Positions 8,542 to 16,050 of a stretch of 38,942 nucleotides of DNA are shown piece after piece; positions within the stretch are counted from its first letter, which is position 1, and each line of letters opens with the position of its first letter. The notes beneath the pieces were generated by a model, which had not been told where the DNA came from, did not search any database, and was given only the letters and a program-made list of their open reading frames with translations. The position numbers were made by a program, and so were the translations under genes. The stretch is from Chloroflexota bacterium. Its GTDB lineage: Bacteria > Chloroflexota > Anaerolineae > Anaerolineales > Anaerolineaceae. The DNA lies in the NCBI GenBank assembly GCA_023434145.1, contig JAEYTI010000152.1:1-38942 (forward strand). The letters run 5' to 3'.

Positions 8542-9576
8542 ATGCGTCGTTCGATTTTTATTGCTGTATCGCTGCTTTCCGTGCTCGCCGTGCTGCTCAG
8601 CGCCTGTGCGCCAGAGGCCACCCAAACCGTACAACCAACCCAGGCCGCCGTTCAACCAGCGACCGAGATGCCAGCCGTTCCTAGCACCGGGCTGGATGAC
8701 GTTGATCCCGGCCAGGTGACAGGCAACATTATCACTGCCGGCTCTTCCACCGTCTACCCGCTCTCCGAAGCGGTCGTCAACCTTTTCAAGGAAGAGGGCT
8801 ACTCCGGCCAAATCACCGTTGATTCGATCGGTTCCGGCGCCGGCTTAGAACGCTTCTGCGTGACTGGCGAAACCGATATCGCCAACTCCTCCCGCGCGAT
8901 CAAAGAAAGCGAAGTGGAAGCCTGCCGCTCCATCGGGCGCGAACCGATCGAGTTCCTCGTCGGTATTGACGCGATGGCCCTGGTGGTCAACCCGGAAAAT
9001 GATTTTCTCACCAATGTGACCCTGGAAGAACTGGCAAGCATCTTCTCGGACCAGACCGAAACCTGGGCCGATGTGAACCCCGACTGGCCCGCCGAGCCGA
9101 TCAAGCGTTACAGCCCCGGCACCGACAGCGGTACCTACGACTACTTTATCGAAGCAGTGATGCAGCCCGCCTACGACAAGGATGTGGACAAAGCCAGAGA
9201 AGCTTTCCAGAGCGCTTCCAACCTGCAGCAGTCGGAAGATGACAATGTGCTGGTGCAGGGCGTGGAAGGCGACAAATATGCCATCGGCTACTTCGGCTTC
9301 GCCTACTACCAGGAGCAGGGCAATCGGCTCAATCTGGTGACCATCGACGGCGTAACGCCTTCCAGCGAGACTGCCGAATCGGGTGAATACGCCCTGGCCC
9401 GCCCGCTCTTCCTATACTCTGACGCCAAGATCATGGCCGAGAAGCCACAGGTCGCCTCTTTCGTCAGCTTCTATCTCAACCGTGTCAATGAAGTGATCGA
9501 CGATGTTGGATACTTCCCCGCCTCTGATGATGCGCTCAATGCCGCCAAACAGGCGCTGATGGATGCAGTCGAGTAA
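8542..9576 (+). CDS. pstS: Phosphate ABC transporter substrate-binding lipoprotein
   Basis: A 344-residue PstS. A signal peptide with lipobox LLSAC (lipidated C22) is followed by a Thr/Pro-rich tether (to about 55) and a periplasmic-binding-protein fold. Phosphate-binding motifs are visible: ITAGSSTVYPLSEAV near the start of the domain, GSGAGLERFC, and SPGTDSGTYDYF. It captures phosphate outside the membrane and passes it to PstC/PstA. The ATG at 8542 is preceded by AAGGAG (8527-8532); an ATG 60 bases upstream in the same frame would put a charged tail before the signal peptide and is unlikely. It heads the pst operon, behind a Pho box, and is separated from pstC by a long perfect hairpin. 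Confidence 0.95.
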   Translation: MRRSIFIAVSLLSVLAVLLSACAPEATQTVQPTQAAVQPATEMPAVPSTGLDDVDPGQVTGNIITAGSSTVYPLSEAVVNLFKEEGYSGQITVDSIGSGAGLERFCVTGETDIANSSRAIKESEVEACRSIGREPIEFLVGIDAMALVVNPENDFLTNVTLEELASIFSDQTETWADVNPDWPAEPIKRYSPGTDSGTYDYFIEAVMQPAYDKDVDKAREAFQSASNLQQSEDDNVLVQGVEGDKYAIGYFGFAYYQEQGNRLNLVTIDGVTPSSETAESGEYALARPLFLYSDAKIMAEKPQVASFVSFYLNRVNEVIDDVGYFPASDDALNAAKQALMDAVE

Positions 9577-9592
9577 TTTCTTCCAATAAAAT

Positions 9593-9628
9593 CCCTTCAA
9601 AAACGGCAGAACTGCCGTTTTTGAAGGG
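9593..9628. repeat. Perfect 17-bp hairpin between pstS and pstC
   Basis: CCCTTCAAAAACGGCAG (9593-9609) is the exact reverse complement of 9612-9628, with a 2-nt gap (AA). No U-tract follows (TTAACGC). Its place inside an operon suggests an mRNA-stabilising or attenuating structure, favouring high PstS relative to the membrane subunits, more than a simple terminator. Confidence 0.85.
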
Positions 9629-9651
9629 TTAACGCATAGGTTTGAGAGGAT

Positions 9652-10620
9652 ATGAAAAATCAAATGGCCAGAACCCGGGATTTGACTTTCGCGCGCGAAG
9701 AGGCGGCGCCCTTGCTGCGCTCCGATCTCGCAAAGCGCCCGCGCCTGGGTGAAACCATCATCCAGGTATTCCTGTTTCTGTGCGGAGCGGTCTCCATTTT
9801 GACCACGTTGGGGATTGTGTACGAACTGGGCAAAGAGGCCTGGCTGTTCTTCGGCAGCCCGGATGTGAGCCTGCTGGAGTTTTTTGGATCGACCAAATGG
9901 CAGCCGTCCATCGGGCAGTTTGGCATCTGGCCGCTGCTCACCGCCACGCTGGTGACCAGCTTCTTCGCCATGCTGATTGCCCTGCCGCTGGGATTGGCCG
10001 CGGCCATCTATCTGAGCGAATACGCCTCCGCGCGTATGCGCAGCATCTTGAAGCCCGCGCTGGAGGTGCTGGCAGGCATTCCCACCGTCGTGTACGGATA
10101 CTTCGCCCTCACCTTCGTCACCCCACTGCTGCGCGGATTTATCGGCACAAACAACATGGAAATCTACAACACGCTCTCCGCCGGCCTGGTAATGGGCGTG
10201 ATGATCCTACCCATTATCAGCTCGATGAGCGAGGACGCGCTCAGCGCCGTGCCGCGCTCACTGCGTGACGCCGCCTACGGGCTAGGCGCTACGCGACTGG
10301 AAACCGCCGTGCAGATTGTTCTTCCGGCGGCGTTATCGGGCGTTATCGCCGCATTCATCATCAGCATATCCCGCGCGGTCGGTGAGACAATGATTGTGGC
10401 TGTGGCAGCCGGCTCTGGGCCGAACTTCACGCTCAACCCGCTGCGCGCCGCGGAAACAATGACCGGCTACATTGCCCGCATCAGCGGCGGTGATCTCGGC
10501 TACGACACGCCCGATTACAACAGCATCTTTGCCATTGGCCTGCTGCTGTTCTGCATCACCCTGCTGCTGAACATTGTCAGCCGCAAGCTGGCGCGCCGCT
10601 TCCGCGAGGTGTACGAATGA
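9652..10620 (+). CDS. pstC: Phosphate ABC transporter permease PstC
   Basis: A 322-residue inner-membrane permease with about six membrane helices after a cytoplasmic N-terminus of about 35 residues. The permease core is recognisable from WPLLTATLVTSFFAMLIALP through LEVLAGIPTVVYGYFAL to the cytoplasmic coupling loop LRDAAYGLGATRLETAVQIV. It pairs with PstA to form the phosphate channel driven by PstB. Start choice is uncertain: the ATG at 9652 has GAGAGGA almost touching it, while an ATG at 9664 has the same motif 13 bases away. Its last four bases (ATGA) contain the pstA start. Confidence 0.93.
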   Translation: MKNQMARTRDLTFAREEAAPLLRSDLAKRPRLGETIIQVFLFLCGAVSILTTLGIVYELGKEAWLFFGSPDVSLLEFFGSTKWQPSIGQFGIWPLLTATLVTSFFAMLIALPLGLAAAIYLSEYASARMRSILKPALEVLAGIPTVVYGYFALTFVTPLLRGFIGTNNMEIYNTLSAGLVMGVMILPIISSMSEDALSAVPRSLRDAAYGLGATRLETAVQIVLPAALSGVIAAFIISISRAVGETMIVAVAAGSGPNFTLNPLRAAETMTGYIARISGGDLGYDTPDYNSIFAIGLLLFCITLLLNIVSRKLARRFREVYE

Positions 10621-11843
10621 TCTGGACGCTTCCAAAAAAGAAATTCAGCCGCCTGAATCACCGCCATCGCACGGCACGGGTCTGGCAGGCTGTCTTTTCG
10701 CTCTCCACCGTCATCGCCATTGCTGCGCTGCTCACCCTGCTTGCCAGCGTCATCGATCAATCGTTTGGGTTGGTGGCTGTGGTGAATAAAGTTTCGCCCG
10801 CCGAACTTTCTGACCGCCCCCTTGCGGAGCTTTCCACAGATGAGTTGCAGGCGATGCTCACCGAACGGCTGAACAGCAACCGCATCCGCACCCTTCAGCG
10901 AGATAAGGGCCTGCTGGCGGATATGAGCCATTCGGATCTGATGACGCTGGTGATGGAGAATATTGTCAAGCCTGAAGTGCAGGAGAGCTGGCGTCTGTTC
11001 GCTTCTCTCACCCGCGGCGACGAAATCCACGCGGAAGTCGCCGAGAAGTATCCGGATGCGCTCGTGGAGTTCCGCGCCTGGCTGAACCTGGGCTTCCTTA
11101 CCACCGCCATGAACCCCCAGCCAGAACTTGCCGGGGTACGCACGGCCCTGCTCGGGTCGCTCTCCCTGATCCTGATCACCATCACCTTTGCCTTCCCGAT
11201 CGGCCTGGGTGCCGCGATTTACCTGGAAGAATATTCCGATAAAGAGAGCCGCATCAACCGCATCATCCAGACCAACATCGACAACCTCGCCGGGGTACCC
11301 TCCATCGTATACGGCATTCTGGGGCTGGCAATTTTTGTTCGCACGCTGGAGCCCATCACAAGCGGAGCGGTGTTTGGCGTCACCGGCTCCAACGGGCGCA
11401 CCATCCTCTCCGCCGGGCTAACCATGGCGCTGCTGGTGCTGCCGCTGCTGATCATCAATGCGCAGGAGGCCATTCGCGCGGTGCCATCCACGCTGCGGCA
11501 GGCCAGTTTTGGTCTGGGCGCTACCCGCTGGCAAACCATCTGGCACCACGTTCTACCTAGTGCCCTGCCCGGCATCCTCACTGGCACCATCCTCGCAGTT
11601 TCACGCGCCATTGGCGAAACCGCCCCGCTGATCGTGATCGGCGCATCTACGCTGATCTTCCAGGATCCGGACGGTCCGTTTTCCCGCTTCACGGCGCTCC
11701 CGATCCAGATTTATAACTGGACCACCCGTCCCCAGGCCGAATTCCGCAGCACTGCGGCAGCCGCCATTCTGGTTCTCATGATAACATTACTATCAATGAA
11801 CCTGTTTGCCATCCTTCTTCGCAACCGGTTTAGCAGGCGGTGA
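10617..11843 (+). CDS. pstA: Phosphate ABC transporter permease PstA with large extracytoplasmic insert
   Basis: A 408-residue permease, about 110 residues longer than the usual PstA (around 280-300). TM1 is about 24-47. A hydrophilic, helix-rich insert (about 55-150: ELSDRPLAELSTDELQAML, MSHSDLMTLVMENIVKPEV, EIHAEVAEKYPDALVEFRAW) precedes TM2 at about 165-190. The core then follows normally, with NLAGVPSIVYGILGLAIF and the coupling loop LRQASFGLGATRWQTIWHHV. The insert should lie outside the membrane, where it could contact PstS. The start overlaps the pstC stop. The family call is secure; the function of the insert is unknown. Confidence 0.93.
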   Translation: MIWTLPKKKFSRLNHRHRTARVWQAVFSLSTVIAIAALLTLLASVIDQSFGLVAVVNKVSPAELSDRPLAELSTDELQAMLTERLNSNRIRTLQRDKGLLADMSHSDLMTLVMENIVKPEVQESWRLFASLTRGDEIHAEVAEKYPDALVEFRAWLNLGFLTTAMNPQPELAGVRTALLGSLSLILITITFAFPIGLGAAIYLEEYSDKESRINRIIQTNIDNLAGVPSIVYGILGLAIFVRTLEPITSGAVFGVTGSNGRTILSAGLTMALLVLPLLIINAQEAIRAVPSTLRQASFGLGATRWQTIWHHVLPSALPGILTGTILAVSRAIGETAPLIVIGASTLIFQDPDGPFSRFTALPIQIYNWTTRPQAEFRSTAAAAILVLMITLLSMNLFAILLRNRFSRR

Positions 11844-11883
11844 GATAGTGATTACCAACGATACGAGAGAGAAAACCATTCCG

Positions 11884-12672
11884 ATGACTGAGACAAAACA
11901 CGCAGAGATTGACTATGCGATGGAACTTCGCGATATGTCTTTTTACTACAGCGCATTCCGAGCCGTAAAAAATGTGAATTTACAGGTTGAGCAAAAAAGG
12001 ATTACCGCGATCATTGGACCTTCGGGATGCGGAAAGAGTACGGTTCTGCGCTCGCTCAACCGTATGAACGACTTTATTCCCGGCGTGCGGGTAGAGGGTG
12101 AAATCTTGCTGCACAAGCAGAATATCTATGACCCGCGCGTAGATCCGGTGCAGGTGCGCAAGTCGATTGGCATGGTCTTCCAGCGTCCAAACCCCTTCCC
12201 CAAGAGCATTTACGAGAACATCGCCTGGGGCGCAAAAATCAACGGCTATCAGGGCCGGCTCGATGAACTAGTGGAACAAACGCTGGTGAAAGCCGCTCTG
12301 TGGGACGAGGTAAAGGATGATTTGCGCAGCCCGGCCCTTTCGCTTTCGGGCGGGCAGCAGCAGCGGTTGTGCATTGCCCGAGCCCTGGCAGTAGAGCCGG
12401 AAATTATTCTGATGGACGAGCCGTGTTCGGCGCTGGATCCAATTGCTACCCTCAAGATTGAAGACCTGATGCGCGAGCTTTCGAAGAACTACACCATCGT
12501 CATTGTCACCCACAACATGCAGCAGGCCGCCCGCGCCTCTGACCGTACGGCCTTCTTCACGATGGATGAAGACCGGGCAGGAATGATGGTAGAATATGGA
12601 ATTACAGAACAGATCTTCACGAACCCCCGCGATAAGCGGACCGAGGATTACATCACCGGCCGTTTTGGTTAG
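11884..12672 (+). CDS. pstB: Phosphate ABC transporter ATP-binding protein
   Basis: A 262-residue ABC ATPase with Walker A GPSGCGKST (45-53), Q-loop VFQRPNPFPKSIYENI, signature LSGGQQQR, Walker B IILMDEP and the switch histidine in VTHNMQQAARASD. The RPNPFP Q-loop and NRMNDFIPGVRVEGEI are typical of PstB. It powers phosphate import through PstC/PstA. The start is ambiguous: ATG at 11884 gives the usual family length and has GAGAGAGA 11 bases upstream; a GTG at 11848 preceded by GGTGAG would add 12 residues. The first is preferred. A 22-bp perfect hairpin lies just after the stop. Confidence 0.95.
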   Translation: MTETKHAEIDYAMELRDMSFYYSAFRAVKNVNLQVEQKRITAIIGPSGCGKSTVLRSLNRMNDFIPGVRVEGEILLHKQNIYDPRVDPVQVRKSIGMVFQRPNPFPKSIYENIAWGAKINGYQGRLDELVEQTLVKAALWDEVKDDLRSPALSLSGGQQQRLCIARALAVEPEIILMDEPCSALDPIATLKIEDLMRELSKNYTIVIVTHNMQQAARASDRTAFFTMDEDRAGMMVEYGITEQIFTNPRDKRTEDYITGRFG

Positions 12673-12681
12673 CAAATGATA

Positions 12682-12733
12682 TTTTCGTTTGAACTGTATA
12701 GACAGCGCGCCGTCTATACAGTTCAAACGAAAA
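12682..12733. repeat. Perfect 22-bp hairpin between pstB and phoU
   Basis: Bases 12682-12703 are the exact reverse complement of 12712-12733, with an 8-nt loop (AGCGCGCC). A frame open through it would extend PhoU with non-PhoU sequence. No U-tract follows. It divides the transporter genes from phoU-CHAD and may stabilise, process or partly terminate the transcript. Confidence 0.85.
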
Positions 12734-12763
12734 GCAACACAGAGATCGAGTTCTAGGAGACCC

Positions 12764-13444
12764 ATGCCACGCGAAACTCTGGACCGGCAGATTCACCATC
12801 TTCAGGATGAAGTGCTGCTGTTGGGCAGCATGGTCGAGCAGGCAATGCTCTCCTCGGTCGACGCGCTGCGCCGGCAGGATCTGGAGGTCGCCCACAAAAT
12901 TCACCGCGACGATCACCTGATCAACGAGAAACGCTATGCCATCGAGAACAACATCCTGATCCTCATCGCCACGCAGCAGCCGATGGCCCGCGATCTACGC
13001 CAGATGGCCGCCATCCTCGAGGTGATCACCGAGCTAGAGCGCATGGGTGATTACGCAAAGGGTATTGCCAAGGTCACCCAGCGCCTGGGCGAGCCCGACC
13101 AATCGCTCAGCCTGCGTGAGTTCACCGTGATGGCAGAAAAAGCGGTCTCCATGCTCCACCGCGCGCTGGGAGCCTTCATCACCGAGAACGCCCAGCAGGC
13201 CTACGAGATCCCCGCCGAAGACGATGAAGTAGACGAACTCTACAACAAGGTGTACCGCAACCTGGTTGACGCGATGATCGCCAACCCCGAGGTGATCGAC
13301 CAGGCGAACCTGTTGATGTGGGTGGCGCACAACATCGAACGCCTGGCAGACCGCGTCACCAATATCTGTGAGCGTACAGTGTTCATTGCCACAGGCGAAC
13401 TGATGGAAATGGACACTTCTGATGACGAGGAAGACTCCGAATAA
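12764..13444 (+). CDS. phoU: Phosphate signalling protein PhoU
   Basis: A 226-residue helical protein with two PhoU three-helix-bundle repeats. The first runs about 8-95 (IHHLQDEVLLLGSMVEQAML, RQMAAILEVITELERMGDYA). The second runs about 110-210 and ends in ANLLMWVAHNIERLADRVTN with ICERTVFIATGE. The E-x-x-R-x-x-D metal-binding signatures (ELERMGD, NIERLAD) are intact. It has an acidic tail (SDDEEDSE). PhoU connects the Pst transporter to the PhoR kinase and restrains phosphate uptake. The ATG at 12764 has AGGAGA 4 bases upstream. The next gene overlaps its 3' end. Confidence 0.95.
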   Translation: MPRETLDRQIHHLQDEVLLLGSMVEQAMLSSVDALRRQDLEVAHKIHRDDHLINEKRYAIENNILILIATQQPMARDLRQMAAILEVITELERMGDYAKGIAKVTQRLGEPDQSLSLREFTVMAEKAVSMLHRALGAFITENAQQAYEIPAEDDEVDELYNKVYRNLVDAMIANPEVIDQANLLMWVAHNIERLADRVTNICERTVFIATGELMEMDTSDDEEDSE

Positions 13445-14507
13445 TGCCGTGAAACAGCCCGCCTGGCCCGAAAAAGTAAACGATCAGGGCACGTGCACCT
13501 TTGGTGCAGGTGTCTTGCTAGGGCACGTACAGGCGCTTGAGGCAGAGGTTGAGGGGGTTCACAGCGGGCACGTGGATATCGAGTACATTCATCGGGCGCG
13601 GGTGGCGTCACGCCGCCTGCGCGCCGCACTGCCACTGTTCATTGGCTGCCTGCCTGAGAAAAAATCCCGCCAGTGGCTCAAAGAAATTCGAAAAGTAACG
13701 CGCGCGCTGGGTGAAGCCCGCGACGCCGACGTGCAGATCGAGCGATTGGAGCAGGTGGAAAAAGACCTGCCCGCGCCGCGCTACCGTGCTGGAGTCCTGC
13801 GCCTGCTGCTGCGCCTGAAACAGCGCCGCGCCCGGCTGCAAAAACCGGTCAGCAAGGCCATGGAACGGCTGACCGAGTCGGGCATTTTGCCCGCTATGCG
13901 CGAGCGGCTCGCACCCATCGCCGAGCAGGCAGAGTTAATCTACATCTACACGCCGGATCTCTACCGCCACAGCTTTAACGCCATCACCGCCCGGCTGGAA
14001 GCATTCCTCGCCTTCGATGCGATCGTACCGCAGCCCGAAAAGGTCACCGAGCTGCACGAGATGCGAATCGCCGCCAAGTGGCTGCGCTATACGATGGAAA
14101 CCTTTGCACCACTGTACGGAATCAATCTCAAATCCTACATCAAAGCGGTTAAAGATGCGCAGGAGCATTTAGGCGAAATCCACGACGCAGATGTGTGGAT
14201 CGCCTTCCTGCCACAGTTTTTGCTGGAAGAGCACAAGCGCACGGTGCAATATTACGGTCACGACTTGCCCTTCCGGCGCATGGTGGCGGGCATACGCTAC
14301 TTTGAGCAAGAGCGTAAACTGGCCCGCGCAGCGCAGTATGAGCAGTTCTTCCGCGAATGGGAAGGTTGCAAGGCTGAAGGATTGTGGGACGATCTTCACC
14401 GCACAATCCAGACCCCTTTTCTACATCCCGAGAACATGTATCCGCCCCCGGAGCCGGATGAAGAAGAGATCAGCAGCGAGCCGGAAGGCGGCGAACCGCA
14501 CAGTTGA
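13422..14507 (+). CDS. CHAD-domain protein (polyphosphate-associated)
   Basis: A 361-residue basic, helical protein with the CHAD fold (conserved histidine alpha-helical domain) and little else. The two repeat signatures are present: H57 with R58, R60, R64, R65 and R67 in IHRARVASRRLRAALPLF, and H212 in LHEMRIAAKWLRYTMETFAP. EARDADVQIERL and GEIHDADVWIAFLP are the companion acidic loops. CHAD domains bind polyphosphate and localise to polyphosphate granules in studied bacteria. Co-location with pst-phoU supports a role in phosphate storage. The ATG at 13422 lies inside phoU (23-base overlap); a GTG at 13449 just after the phoU stop is also possible. The acidic, Pro-rich tail (last ~25 residues) is probably disordered. 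Confidence 0.88.
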   Translation: MTRKTPNNAVKQPAWPEKVNDQGTCTFGAGVLLGHVQALEAEVEGVHSGHVDIEYIHRARVASRRLRAALPLFIGCLPEKKSRQWLKEIRKVTRALGEARDADVQIERLEQVEKDLPAPRYRAGVLRLLLRLKQRRARLQKPVSKAMERLTESGILPAMRERLAPIAEQAELIYIYTPDLYRHSFNAITARLEAFLAFDAIVPQPEKVTELHEMRIAAKWLRYTMETFAPLYGINLKSYIKAVKDAQEHLGEIHDADVWIAFLPQFLLEEHKRTVQYYGHDLPFRRMVAGIRYFEQERKLARAAQYEQFFREWEGCKAEGLWDDLHRTIQTPFLHPENMYPPPEPDEEEISSEPEGGEPHS

Positions 14508-14525
14508 TTCACCGAATCCCATCGG

Positions 14526-14534
14526 TGGTATCAT
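14526..14534 (+). promoter_or_regulatory. Extended -10 promoter
   Basis: TGGTATCAT (TG-n-TATCAT) lies about 50 bases before the start of the small membrane protein gene and after the CHAD gene stop. It matches the extended -10 pattern seen at several other places in the window. No -35 is evident. Confidence 0.4.
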
Positions 14535-14588
14535 TTCTTCTTGTAAAAGATTGGCAACCATACCTGTCAGCAGTACAAGGAGCTTCTT

Positions 14589-14936
14589 TTGTATTCCCCA
14601 TTCGCCGCCGCAATCGCCTATATTCCGCGATTCCTTCTGCTGGGCATCTGGGTCGCAACTGCCGTTCTCGCTTTCAGCAACTACGCAAAGGACCCGCGCA
14701 AGTCTATCTTCGTTCTAATTGCTATCGCGATCCACATCATCAACCTGCTAAGTAGCTGGGGGATCAGCTTCATCGTCCCTCTCATTGATACCAATGGGGT
14801 AAGCGTGGGAACCATAATCATGTATTTCGGCATCATTCAGAATGTTTTGAGCGTCATCGCTTGGGCGTTTCTCCTGGCGGCGCTCTTTTTTGTGCCGCAA
14901 GCCCCCGCCCCTACTGTCACCGGAAACGATCGCTAA
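14589..14936 (+). CDS. Small membrane protein of unknown function
   Basis: A 115-residue protein with three predicted membrane helices (about 8-28, 39-61 and 75-102) and a short Pro-rich tail. I do not recognise a family. The TTG start is supported by AAGGAG (14577-14582) 6 bases upstream and by the extended -10 element before it. It lies between the phosphate operon and the S-adenosylmethionine hydrolase gene and is probably transcribed alone. The 165 bases after it contain no other convincing gene; a TATAAT at 15043 could serve the next gene. Confidence 0.6.
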   Translation: MYSPFAAAIAYIPRFLLLGIWVATAVLAFSNYAKDPRKSIFVLIAIAIHIINLLSSWGISFIVPLIDTNGVSVGTIIMYFGIIQNVLSVIAWAFLLAALFFVPQAPAPTVTGNDR

Positions 14937-15101
14937 GGGGCATGTTTCTGTTTTGGGATTGCTGCGTGAGCGTGCGCAACTACTTCAAAGCCGAAAAACA
15001 TCCACCTCCAGGCGATTTATCGCACATGCAGGGTAGAAACGCTATAATCTACAAAACAAGTACATTATGACGGTATTAGATTGACAAGGGTGGAGGTACG
15101 T

Positions 15102-15902
15102 TTGAACTTTATTACGCTTATGACCGATTTTGGCACCCGCGATGGCTATACCGGTGTGATGAAGGGCGTCATCTACCGGATCGCGCCAAACGCGCAGATC
15201 GCGGATCTCACGCACGCTATCAGCGCGCAAAATATCGTGGAAGGCACGCTGGTATGGAGCCGCTCGTGCGAATTTTTCCCGGCGGGAACGGTGCATGTTG
15301 GCGTGGTAGATCCCGGCGTTGGCACGAAGCGCAGGCCCATCGCCGCGCGGCTGGGCGATTTCTTCTACGTCTGCCCCGATAATGGCCTGATCACCCTCCC
15401 GCTAATGCAAGCCCGCCAGGCGAATGCCCCGGTGGAAATCGTCCACCTCAACCAGCCACGCTACTGGCTGCCGCAGGTGAGCAACGTCTTCCACGGGCGT
15501 GATATCTTCTCCCCGGTCGCCGCGCACCTTTCAATTGGCGTTCCGTTGAAGGAGCTTGGCACGCCAATTGATGACCCGGTGTTGCTAAATCTGCCCCGAC
15601 CGCAAGTAACGGACTCTGGCTGGCGTGGTGAGGTTATCACCGTCGATCACTTCGGTAATTTAGGCACCAATATTATGGGGGAGCAGTTGGACGAACAGGA
15701 AAGCCTGCGCGTGCGGATCTCCGGGCGCGAGATCCAGGGCATCAGCCGCACCTTTGGCGATCATATCCCTGGAGATCTGGTGGCGGTGATCGACTCGGAC
15801 GGCAACCTGGCGGTTGCCATCGTAAACAGCAATGCCGCGCGTGAGCTTGGTGTTCAGGTAGGCGAGCCAGTTGAGGTGATCAAAAAACCGATTAGAAACT
15901 AA
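15102..15902 (+). CDS. S-adenosylmethionine hydrolase family protein (DUF62)
   Basis: A 266-residue protein of the SAM hydroxide adenosyltransferase family, related to fluorinase and chlorinase. Visible motifs: LMTDFGTRDGYTGVMKGVI at the N-terminus (conserved Asp of the SAM site), HVGVVDPGVGTKRRPIAAR, VCPDNGLITL, HGRDIFSPVAAHLS and ITVDHFGNLGTNI opening the C-terminal beta-barrel. Most members hydrolyse SAM to adenosine and methionine; the halogenase-specific loop is not apparent. The TTG start at 15102 follows GGAGG (15092-15096) with 5-base spacing; an earlier TTG at 15081 lacks a ribosome site. The biological role of this family is poorly known, and the neighbours give no clue. Confidence 0.85.
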   Translation: MNFITLMTDFGTRDGYTGVMKGVIYRIAPNAQIADLTHAISAQNIVEGTLVWSRSCEFFPAGTVHVGVVDPGVGTKRRPIAARLGDFFYVCPDNGLITLPLMQARQANAPVEIVHLNQPRYWLPQVSNVFHGRDIFSPVAAHLSIGVPLKELGTPIDDPVLLNLPRPQVTDSGWRGEVITVDHFGNLGTNIMGEQLDEQESLRVRISGREIQGISRTFGDHIPGDLVAVIDSDGNLAVAIVNSNAARELGVQVGEPVEVIKKPIRN

Positions 15903-15912
15903 CAAATTATAT

Positions 15913-16028
15913 GGGGGAAACCCCTCGCGAAAGCGCGAGGGATATACCGTGTTGAGCCGCTTCATCGGATGACCAATAATAATGCACGCGCGCAAGGGCA
16001 CTGCCCCTCTGTTTCGCGTGCTTTTATT
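15913..16028 (+). promoter_or_regulatory. Structured leader with overlapping hairpins and U-run
   Basis: GGGG-GAAA-CCCC (15913-15924) overlaps a second hairpin, CCCTCGCG-AAAG-CGCGAGGG (15922-15941), so the two are mutually exclusive. A third structure, GCACGCG (15984) with CGCGTGC (16015-16021), is followed by TTTTATT (16022-16028). This could be a terminator for the upstream gene or an attenuator in the leader of the lipoprotein gene. Nothing identifies a ligand. Confidence 0.4.
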
Positions 16029-16050
16029 GGAATTTCCGGAGGAGGAAACC

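Noticed and set aside
9628..9645. Second Pho box before pstC (GTTAACG)
   Set aside because: Only one unit fits; the base 11 positions later does not match the repeat.
12682..12763. PhoU starting upstream, through the hairpin
   Set aside because: The extra residues come from the palindrome and are unlike PhoU; the ATG at 12764 has its own ribosome site.
15043..15048. TATAAT as promoter of the S-adenosylmethionine hydrolase gene
   Set aside because: Position is plausible but there is neither a TG extension nor a recognisable -35, so it is mentioned only as a possibility.
14861..15070. Short plus-strand open frame between the small membrane protein and the hydrolase gene
   Set aside because: Overlaps the membrane protein gene in another frame, has no ribosome site and no recognisable features.
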